5,007 nt of DNA from Rhizobacter sp. (GTDB taxonomy: Bacteria; Pseudomonadota; Gammaproteobacteria; Burkholderiales; Burkholderiaceae), in NCBI GenBank assembly GCA_014379885.1, contig JACMKW010000594.1, forward strand, positions 1 to 5,007. The letters are read 5' to 3'. A model generated the notes under the pieces. It searched no databases. It saw only the letters and a program-made list of their open reading frames with translations, and was not told the DNA's origin. Shown here in pieces: positions 1-5,007 of the stretch; positions within the stretch are counted from its first letter, which is position 1, and each line of letters begins with the position of its first letter. A program made the translations under genes and the position numbers.

Positions 1-212
1 CGCAACGTGAGGCGCTGCACACGGCCGGCCAGCGGCATGGAGACGACGTAGCGGTCGCGCAGGCGGGTCTTGCCGTCTTCTTCGACCACACGTTCGAAGC
101 GGCCTTCGCGCGCCACGGCGGCTTCAACGTCGAGCGGCGAGGGCATGAAGGCCCACACCACCAGTGCCAGCAGCAACAGGACGGGGATGCCGATCAACAG
201 TTTTTTCTTCAT
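1..212 (-). CDS. HlyD/RND-type periplasmic adaptor subunit, N-terminal part (cut by left edge)
   Basis: Seventy codons are visible, starting at the ATG whose A is base 212. The N terminus has three lysines (residues 2-4) followed by a hydrophobic stretch at about residues 5-22, which fits an uncleaved inner-membrane anchor or signal segment. After it come VEEDGKTRLRDRY (about residues 43-55) and the segment VSMPLAGRVQRL, which resembles the first beta strand and lipoyl-like hairpin entry of membrane-fusion proteins of the HlyD/AcrA type. In this family the adaptor sits in the periplasm and couples an inner-membrane pump to an outer-membrane channel. The start lies only 5 bases after the stop of the permease gene, so the two are almost certainly co-transcribed and probably translationally coupled. 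The coiled-coil hairpin and the C-terminal half are outside the window, so the subfamily and partner cannot be fixed. The adaptor assignment is firm from the N-terminal pattern plus the gene order. Confidence 0.85.
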   Translation of the reverse strand, partial: MKKKLLIGIPVLLLLALVVWAFMPSPLDVEAAVAREGRFERVVEEDGKTRLRDRYVVSMPLAGRVQRLTL

Positions 213-217
213 TGTTT

Positions 218-223
218 TCACTC
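218..223 (-). promoter_or_regulatory. Ribosome binding site of the adaptor gene, overlapping the permease stop codon
   Basis: On the minus strand GAGTGA lies 5 bases before the adaptor ATG. Its last three bases are the TGA stop of the permease gene. This arrangement is typical of termination-reinitiation coupling and supports the chosen adaptor start. The match to the anti-Shine-Dalgarno is only partial. Confidence 0.5.
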
Positions 224-2581
224 GCGTGTTTTGAGTACACCCACCAGATCGAGCGTGTCGATGCGGCGCCGCACGATCAGCGCGCTCACCAGGCCCGCCC
301 CCACGACGCACAACGCCGCAAAGGCGTAGGTGTGCGCCTGGATGACCAGCGGAAAATAGAACTCATCGTTGGTGATGAGCTTGACGATCATCAGCGAAAG
401 GCCATAACCCAGCACCATGCCCAGCGGGATGGCAAGCGCGATCTCAATGGCCAGCTCGCCCAGCAGCAGCCCCGACACCTCGGCACGTGTGAACCCCAGC
501 ACCCGCAGGCTGGCCAGCTCCCAGGCGCGCTCTGACAAGGCGATGCGCGCACTGTTGTAGACCACGCCGATGGCGATGATCGTGGCAAAGGTGGTGAGGA
601 TGGCGCTGAACACCAGCACGTTGCGCGCCGTCACGTCTTCGATGTTGCTCACCATCACCAATTTGCTCACTGCCAGCAGCACCCGCGGCAAGGCTTTCAG
701 CGCCACCAGCAGCTCGGTTTCGTGGCCGCGTTCTACCGCCACCGACACCTGCGAAACCATGTCGCCTTCTTGCAGCAGCCGGTTCAGGGCGCGGCGCTCG
801 ATGTAGACGTTCATGCCCATCATTTCTTTCACGGTGCCGCTCACTGGCAGCATCAGCACACGCCGGCGGCCTTCCATCACTTCAACCCGCAGCAGGTCGC
901 CCACGCCGACGCCCAGGCGCTCGGCCAGGCGGTCGGTCAGCAGCAAACCCTGTGGGGGCGGCAAGTGAACCTGGTGTTCGATGTCAACGATGCGCTGCAG
1001 CGCGGGTTGGGCCGGGCGGCCCTGAATGGCGCCGTGGTAGCTGAGGTGGCCGTTGACCAGGCGCACGCTCACCTGGCGCGAGCTCTCGACCGCCGTGACG
1101 TGCGGCAATGCCAGGAACTCATGCTCCACGCGGGCCGGCGTGGCCTCCATCAATGCCACCGCCACGTCGGCGCGCATGACACGCTGGAACTGGGTGTCGA
1201 GCAGTTCGCGCGTGGCGTCGCGCCAGAACGCGCCGGTGACCACGATGGCCATGGCCAGCGCAATGCCGAGCACGGTGAGCAAGGTGCGCAAGGGCCGGCG
1301 CTCCATGGTTCGCAAGACCATGCGCAGCGCGGCCGGAAACCATTTCTGCAAACCGAGCCGCTCCACCAGCATGGGCCGGTAAATGCCGGGCGCAGGCGGG
1401 CGCATGGCTTCGGCCGGGGCCAGCGCCACGGTGGCGCGGATCGCGTTCAGTGTGGCCAGCAAGCCGGCCGCCAGCGTGACGCTCGCGGCAGTCAGCACCA
1501 GGCCCGGCGACAGTTGGTAGTGCAGCGTGGGAAAACGAAACACGTCGGCATACAGGCCCGAAAACCACTTGCCGATGCCCGCCCCAAGGGCAAGCCCCAG
1601 CAACAGCCCGGCCACCACGATCACCAAGGTGAGCTTGAGGTAGTGCAGGGCAATCTGCAGATCGGGGTAACCCAAGGCCTTGAGCGCGGCGATCTGCTCA
1701 CGCTGGGTGGTGATCTGGCGGCTCAGCACCACGTGAAGCAGAAAACCTGCGACGCCCAGAAAGATGCTGGGCAGCACCGTGCCCAGCACACGCTGCTGCG
1801 AGATCTCGCTGCTCAGAATGCGGTCAGAGAGCTGGTCTTCGCGCCCGTAGGCCCGCACGGTGCCATAGGGTGCGAGTTGGCGGTTCAGGGAGTCGATCAC
1901 CGCCCCTTGCGAGCCGCCGGGGGCCAGCCGCAGGGCCACGTGGTTGAAAGCGCCGTCCATGTTGTAGGCGGCGGCCAGGGTGTCGCGGTCGACCCAGAAA
2001 ATGCCGAACCCGCGCTGGTCGGGCGAGCCCGCGAGGCCTGCAAACACGTATTCCGGCGACAAGGCGATGCCCACCACCACCAGTTCTTCGCGTTTGCCGT
2101 TGACGAGCGCGTGCAGCCGGCTGCCGGGCGTCAACCCGCGCTCGGTGGCGAAGGCCTCAGACACCATGGTTTCAATGGCACCGCTGCCACGGCGCTCCAC
2201 CATGCGCCCGCGCCGCAAATGCACCGCGTTGAGGCGCTGTTCGGTGCGCGGTGAGAGGCCGATCAGCTCGCCGATGATGGGGTCGCTGACGCCAGGCAGG
2301 TCAATGGGCACCAGCTGGTGCAGTGTGGTGTCGACCTGGGCCACACCGGGCGTTTTTTGCAACTGGCGCTCCAGGCTTTGTGGCGCACGCTTGAGCGAGG
2401 CGAACACATCGGCGAAGCGCGCCTCGGCGTAATAGAGGTCGCGTGAGCTTGACAAGGCCTGATAGGCGCTGAAGGTGCCCACGAACCCGGCCACGCCGCT
2501 GGCCACCACCAGCGCGATGGTGAGCGCCTGGCTCCACATCAGGCGCAGATCGCGCAGCAGTTTGCGGTCCAGGGCTTTCAT
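218..2581 (-). CDS. ABC transporter permease with two FtsX-like modules
   Basis: This is a 787-residue inner-membrane protein. Hydrophobic segments, judged by eye, lie near residues 18-40, 268-287, 314-340, 358-384, 431-452, 655-676, 704-735 and 751-771, giving about eight membrane spans. Each half has one span, a large extracytoplasmic domain (about 41-265 and 453-650, MacB_PCD-like), then a three-span FtsX core. The cytoplasmic loop after the first span of each core carries a repeated coupling motif, EQIAALKALGY (296-305 region) and WELASLRVLGF (687-697 region), expected to contact the ATPase. Family members of this duplicated form act as exporters or move lipids, lipoproteins or peptides at the periplasmic face; the substrate here is unknown. 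The reading frame stays open upstream to 2716, overlapping the ATPase gene, but I place the start at 2581 because the protein from MKALDRKLLRDL onward looks like a normal family N terminus and the upstream 45 residues look non-coding. The Shine-Dalgarno before 2581 is poor. It lies 52 bases after the ATPase stop and 5 bases before the adaptor start. Confidence 0.9.
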   Translation of the reverse strand: MKALDRKLLRDLRLMWSQALTIALVVASGVAGFVGTFSAYQALSSSRDLYYAEARFADVFASLKRAPQSLERQLQKTPGVAQVDTTLHQLVPIDLPGVSDPIIGELIGLSPRTEQRLNAVHLRRGRMVERRGSGAIETMVSEAFATERGLTPGSRLHALVNGKREELVVVGIALSPEYVFAGLAGSPDQRGFGIFWVDRDTLAAAYNMDGAFNHVALRLAPGGSQGAVIDSLNRQLAPYGTVRAYGREDQLSDRILSSEISQQRVLGTVLPSIFLGVAGFLLHVVLSRQITTQREQIAALKALGYPDLQIALHYLKLTLVIVVAGLLLGLALGAGIGKWFSGLYADVFRFPTLHYQLSPGLVLTAASVTLAAGLLATLNAIRATVALAPAEAMRPPAPGIYRPMLVERLGLQKWFPAALRMVLRTMERRPLRTLLTVLGIALAMAIVVTGAFWRDATRELLDTQFQRVMRADVAVALMEATPARVEHEFLALPHVTAVESSRQVSVRLVNGHLSYHGAIQGRPAQPALQRIVDIEHQVHLPPPQGLLLTDRLAERLGVGVGDLLRVEVMEGRRRVLMLPVSGTVKEMMGMNVYIERRALNRLLQEGDMVSQVSVAVERGHETELLVALKALPRVLLAVSKLVMVSNIEDVTARNVLVFSAILTTFATIIAIGVVYNSARIALSERAWELASLRVLGFTRAEVSGLLLGELAIEIALAIPLGMVLGYGLSLMIVKLITNDEFYFPLVIQAHTYAFAALCVVGAGLVSALIVRRRIDTLDLVGVLKTRE

Positions 2582-2633
2582 GGCGTACCGAGCCGGGTCG
2601 TCACGAGCAGTGCGCCACGGGGCGTCGTGTGTT
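2582..2633 (-). other. Short intergenic spacer between ATPase and permease genes
   Basis: These 52 bases separate the ATPase stop from the permease start. I see no promoter, no T-tracted hairpin and no strong Shine-Dalgarno here, so read-through transcription from the ATPase gene is the simplest reading. The spacer is larger than the 5-base gap downstream in the operon. Confidence 0.5.
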
Positions 2634-3392
2634 TCACCAGCGCAGCTCCGACGGCGGTACTTTGTGCGCATTGGTCTCGATGCGAGCGATGCGACCGCCG
2701 CCCAGGTGCAGCACACGGTCGGCCATGCCGGCGATCGACGCGTTGTGCGTGATCACGATGGCGGTGGTGCCCAGCTCGCGGTTGATGCGGGCAATGACCT
2801 CCAGCACCAGCAGGCCGGTCTCGTAGTCGAGCGCGCCAGTGGGTTCGTCGCACAACAGAACCTCGGGCCGTTTGACGATGGCCCGCGCGATGGCCACACG
2901 CTGTTGTTCGCCGCCCGAGAGCTGCGACGGGAAGTGGTCGCAGCGTTCGGCCAGCCCCACCAGGGCCAAAGCCTCGCGGGCCGGCATGGGGTGTTCGGTG
3001 ATGTCGGTCACCAGCTCCACGTTTTCTTGCGCCGTGAGGCTGGGAATGAGGTTGTAGAACTGGAACACGAAGCCCACGTGCTCACGCCGGTAGCGGGTGA
3101 GTTCGGCGTCAGTGGCGGTGGTGAGGTTGTGCTCGGCGAACTGCGCTTCGCCCACGCTGGGCCGGTCAAGCCCGCCCAGGATGTTGAGCAAGGTCGACTT
3201 GCCGCTGCCAGAAGCGCCCAGCAGCACGATGAATTCACCCCGGTAGACGTCGAGGTCGACGCCTTGCAGCGCATGTACCCGTACCTCGCCCATGGTGTAT
3301 GTTTTGCCCAGCCCGCGGGCCCGAAAGACGACCTCCGGCGCGGCCTCACCCGGCGCGCCCGTTGGAGGAGAATCGGCGCTCGGAGTGTCCAT
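2634..3392 (-). CDS. ABC transporter ATP-binding protein (MacB/LolD type)
   Basis: This 252-residue cytoplasmic ATPase powers the neighbouring FtsX-like permease. All nucleotide-binding motifs are intact: Walker [10 protein letters not shown] (59-67), Q-loop glutamine 111 in [11 protein letters not shown], signature LSGGEQQR (158-165), Walker B VLLCDEP with catalytic Glu183, D-loop GALD (186-189) and switch His216 in ITHN. The pattern [15 protein letters not shown] before Walker A, the PTGALD run and the FQFYNLIP Q-loop are characteristic of the LolD/MacB/FtsE-like branch that pairs with FtsX-type permeases. The first 20 or so residues form a Pro/Ala-rich extension before the ATPase fold begins; the next in-frame Met (34) is inside the conserved fold, so the ATG at 3392 is preferred. 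AAGG lies 10 bases before it. It is the first gene of the minus-strand operon, and a dyad covers its start codon. Substrate specificity cannot be read from this subunit. Confidence 0.95.
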   Translation of the reverse strand: MDTPSADSPPTGAPGEAAPEVVFRARGLGKTYTMGEVRVHALQGVDLDVYRGEFIVLLGASGSGKSTLLNILGGLDRPSVGEAQFAEHNLTTATDAELTRYRREHVGFVFQFYNLIPSLTAQENVELVTDITEHPMPAREALALVGLAERCDHFPSQLSGGEQQRVAIARAIVKRPEVLLCDEPTGALDYETGLLVLEVIARINRELGTTAIVITHNASIAGMADRVLHLGGGRIARIETNAHKVPPSELRW

Positions 3393-3407
3393 AAGGTAAA
3401 TACCTTA
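3392..3407. promoter_or_regulatory. Perfect inverted repeat over the ABC start codon, candidate operator
   Basis: The plus-strand sequence TAAGGTAAATACCTTA has 7-base arms (TAAGGTA / TACCTTA) around two central A. It is perfectly symmetrical and AT-rich against a GC-rich background. Its left edge is the first base of the ABC ATPase start codon, and it includes the AAGG that may serve as that gene's Shine-Dalgarno. A dimeric repressor of the TetR or MarR kind bound here would block the operon. As RNA it could also form a weak 5-bp stem hiding the AAGG. The symmetry is seen directly; the operator role is inferred, and no regulator gene is in the window. Confidence 0.45.
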
Positions 3408-3439
3408 GATTCAAGTCGGATCATTGCGTTGATGCTTCG

Positions 3440-3471
3440 CCATGCGCAGGGCATGGGGCTTTGCTTTTTTT
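3440..3471 (+). terminator. Hairpin followed by seven T, weak terminator-like or attenuator-like element
   Basis: CCATGC (3440-3445) and GCATGG (3451-3456) form a perfect 6-bp stem with a 5-base loop. Seven T (3465-3471) follow, but eight bases GGCTTTGC separate stem and T run, whereas a standard intrinsic terminator has them adjacent. It lies upstream of the monooxygenase on its coding strand, where no plus-strand gene ends. It could damp antisense read-through or attenuate a leader transcript, or be chance. Confidence 0.2.
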
Positions 3472-3505
3472 CATTGTGTGGCTGGATCAACGCGCTTGCC
3501 TTGAT

Positions 3506-3522
3506 CGCGCGCATGGCGCGCG
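3506..3522. repeat. GC-only inverted repeat upstream of the monooxygenase
   Basis: CGCGCGC and GCGCGCG flank a central ATG, giving 7-bp perfect arms 32 bases before the monooxygenase start. The arms are alternating CG of low complexity, so symmetry is easily reached by chance. It could be an operator or a leader hairpin. Nothing else supports a function. Confidence 0.2.
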
Positions 3523-3543
3523 GCGCCAAAACATCTTTCGCCT

Positions 3544-3547
3544 GGAG
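3544..3547 (+). promoter_or_regulatory. Ribosome binding site of the monooxygenase gene
   Basis: GGAG lies 6 bases before the ATG at 3554, a good Shine-Dalgarno with proper spacing. It fixes the start together with the family-typical N terminus that follows. Confidence 0.7.
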
Positions 3548-3553
3548 TGGCAA

Positions 3554-5007
3554 ATGTCGATTGAACATGTGGATGTACTGATCGTGGGCGCTGGCCTGTC
3601 CGGCATTGGCGCCGCGTACCACCTGCAAACCCAGTGCCCGGAGCGCAGCTTCCTCATTCTTGAGGGACGTGAAAGCATCGGCGGCACCTGGGACCTGTTT
3701 CGCTACCCCGGCATTCGTTCCGATTCCGACATGTACACCCTGGGCTACCGCTTCAAGCCCTGGTTGCACGCCAAAGCCATCGCCGATGGGCCCACCATCC
3801 TGAGCTACATCCGCGAAACCGCGAGCGAGAACGGCATCGACAAGCACATCCGTTTCGGCCACAAGGTCAAGGGAGCGTCATGGTCGAGCGCCGATGCGAA
3901 GTGGACGGTCGAGGTCGAGAGCGTTCCTTCAGGCGAAATACGGCACTTCAGCTGCAACTTTGTCTTCATGTGTAGCGGCTATTACAGATACGACGCGGGC
4001 TACACACCCGAATTCCCGGGAGTGGAGCGCTTTGCCGGGCGAGTCGTGCACCCGCAGAAATGGACACCCGACATCAGCTACGCCGGCAAGCGCGTGGTGG
4101 TGATCGGCAGCGGTGCCACCGCCGTGACCCTGGTGCCAGAGATGGCCAAAGACGCGGCGCACGTGGTGATGCTGCAGCGCTCGCCCACCTATGTGGTGTC
4201 TCGCCCTGCGCAAGACCCCATCGCGGCCAAGTTCAGGCGCTGGTTCTCGCCCAAGACGGCCTACATGCTGACCCGTTGGAAGAATGTGTTGCTGGGCATG
4301 TATTTCTACAAGCTCGCCAAGCGCAAACCGGCGCAGATCAAGAAGTTCATCGTTGGCGGCATCCAGGCCGCCATCGGTTCGAAGCTCGACGTGGCCCAAC
4401 ACCTCACACCGCCCCCCCACCCCACCGATCAGCGCAACCGCCTGGTGCCCGACGGCGACCTGTTCCGCTCGCTCTACACCGGCAAAGCCTCGGTGGTCAC
4501 CGACGAGATCGAAACCTTCACCGAAAAAGGCATCAAGCTGAAATCGGGCGCCGAGCTGGAAGCCGACCTGATCGTCACTGCCACCGGCCTGGTGCTGTCT
4601 TCGTTCGGCGACATGGACTTGAAGGTCGACGGCCGCAAGGTCGAAGGGCCGAAGACTTTCGGCTACAAGGGAATGATGTACAGCGATGTGCCCAACCTGG
4701 CCTCGTCGTTCGGCTACACCAACGCGTCATGGACGCTCAAGTGCGACCTGACCTGCGAGTACGTCTGCCGACTGCTCAACCACATGAAGCGGCATGGATA
4801 CACCCAGTGCACACCGCGCATCAACGACCCCACGATGGAGGCCCAGCCCTGGCTCGACTTCACCTCGGGGTACGTGCAGCGCGCCATCGCGCAGTTGCCC
4901 AAACAGGGCTCCAAGGCGCCGTGGCGGCTCTACCAGAACTACATCCGCGACCTGATCTCGCTGCGCTTTGGCAAGGTCGATGACGGTGTGATGGAGTTCG
5001 CCAAGCG
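3554..5007 (+). CDS. Flavin-containing Baeyer-Villiger-type monooxygenase, EthA/AlmA-like (3' end beyond window)
   Basis: The frame is open from the ATG at 3554 to the right edge, 484 codons plus two bases. Enzymes of this class use FAD, NADPH and O2 to insert oxygen into ketones or to oxidise sulfur or nitrogen groups. The FAD Rossmann motif is GAGLSG (12-17), followed by GGTWDLFRYPGIRSDSD (43-59). The NADPH Rossmann motif is VVVIGSGATAVTLVP (181-195), and TATGL is at 342-346. The class fingerprint FxGxxxHxxxWP appears as FAGRVVHPQKWT (160-171), with Thr in place of the usual Pro. From memory, the overall sequence follows mycobacterial EthA and Acinetobacter AlmA (about 490 residues), including YTNASWTLK (388-396) and PKQGSKAPWR (449-458). 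The FAKR at the edge matches where EthA has only a few residues left, so little is missing. A region usually reading NPWDQRLCLVP is HPTDQRNRLVP here (289-299). Substrate is unknown: ketone oxidation, long-chain alkane use or thioamide S-oxidation all fit the relatives. It is divergent from an ABC export operon. Confidence 0.93.
   Translation, partial: MSIEHVDVLIVGAGLSGIGAAYHLQTQCPERSFLILEGRESIGGTWDLFRYPGIRSDSDMYTLGYRFKPWLHAKAIADGPTILSYIRETASENGIDKHIRFGHKVKGASWSSADAKWTVEVESVPSGEIRHFSCNFVFMCSGYYRYDAGYTPEFPGVERFAGRVVHPQKWTPDISYAGKRVVVIGSGATAVTLVPEMAKDAAHVVMLQRSPTYVVSRPAQDPIAAKFRRWFSPKTAYMLTRWKNVLLGMYFYKLAKRKPAQIKKFIVGGIQAAIGSKLDVAQHLTPPPHPTDQRNRLVPDGDLFRSLYTGKASVVTDEIETFTEKGIKLKSGAELEADLIVTATGLVLSSFGDMDLKVDGRKVEGPKTFGYKGMMYSDVPNLASSFGYTNASWTLKCDLTCEYVCRLLNHMKRHGYTQCTPRINDPTMEAQPWLDFTSGYVQRAIAQLPKQGSKAPWRLYQNYIRDLISLRFGKVDDGVMEFAK

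Larger units (their letters stand above)
3393..3553. promoter_or_regulatory. Divergent intergenic control region
   Basis: This 161-bp gap separates the leftward ABC operon from the rightward monooxygenase gene, so it must hold promoters for both unless they are read from far away. No convincing -35/-10 pair is visible on either strand. The best minus-strand candidate is ATGATC followed after 16 bases by TATTTA, which matches the consensus at only 3 of 6 positions in each box and would put the transcript start almost on the start codon. The region contains the start-codon dyad, a hairpin with a T run, and a GC dyad, each listed separately. Confidence 0.6.

Noticed and set aside
722..2254. A 510-codon open frame on the plus strand opposite the permease
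   Set aside because: It is antisense to a clearly real membrane protein. Its product is very rich in Gln, His, Arg and Ala with no recognisable domain, as expected from the complementary strand of GC-rich coding DNA.
3393..3553. Riboswitch, tRNA or small RNA in the control region
   Set aside because: No tRNA-like cloverleaf or recognisable riboswitch core was seen. Only short hairpins are present.
2475..3581. A 368-codon plus-strand frame opposite the ATPase and running into the control region
   Set aside because: Most of it is antisense to the ATPase, whose motifs are all intact, and the product resembles no known fold. Only its last 49 codons, outside the ATPase, are mentioned as a weak leader candidate.
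3008..3862. A 284-codon minus-strand frame spanning the monooxygenase start, the control region and part of the ATPase
   Set aside because: It is antisense to the monooxygenase and out of frame with the ATPase. The Ser/Trp/Arg-rich tail is a typical shifted-frame translation, and it crosses a regulatory region without any sign of selection.
4060..4983. A 307-codon plus-strand frame inside the monooxygenase gene
   Set aside because: It is a shifted frame of the monooxygenase, whose own frame is open throughout and carries all family motifs. The product is His/Arg/Pro-rich and featureless.
1..5007. Mobile elements, CRISPR arrays or attachment sites
   Set aside because: No transposase or integrase coding, no spaced direct repeats and no terminal inverted repeats with target duplications were seen on either strand.

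Overview
The window is GC-rich (judged by eye) and densely coded. Codon choice strongly favours G/C in third positions, and the protein sequences look like those of a Gram-negative proteobacterium. A Burkholderiales-type betaproteobacterium (Comamonadaceae-like) is my best guess, but this is inference and there is no rRNA or marker gene to confirm it. The periplasmic adaptor gene shows that the cell has a double membrane.

The left two thirds (1-3392) is one operon read on the minus strand. Its genes, in order of transcription, are an ABC ATPase of the MacB/LolD type (3392 to 2634), a large permease with two FtsX-like modules (2581 to 218), and the N-terminal 70 residues of a HlyD/RND-type periplasmic adaptor (212 to beyond base 1). 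Together they describe a tripartite ABC export or envelope-remodelling pump: the ATPase drives conformational change in the permease, and the adaptor would link it to an outer-membrane channel. The adaptor is cut by the left edge, and any outer-membrane factor gene would lie beyond it.

The right third (3554 to the right edge) holds a flavin monooxygenase of the Baeyer-Villiger class, read on the plus strand and closely resembling the EthA/AlmA branch. It is almost complete: 484 codons are visible, and the family usually ends shortly after the motif seen at the edge.

Between the two divergent units is a 161-bp control region (3393-3553). It contains a perfect 7-bp-arm dyad that overlaps the ABC start codon, a hairpin followed by a run of seven T, a GC-only dyad, and a good Shine-Dalgarno for the monooxygenase. 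No regulator gene is visible. The pairing of an oxygenase with an exporter under a shared divergent region is the most interesting aspect. The individual protein families are known, and I see no clear evidence of a wholly new system.
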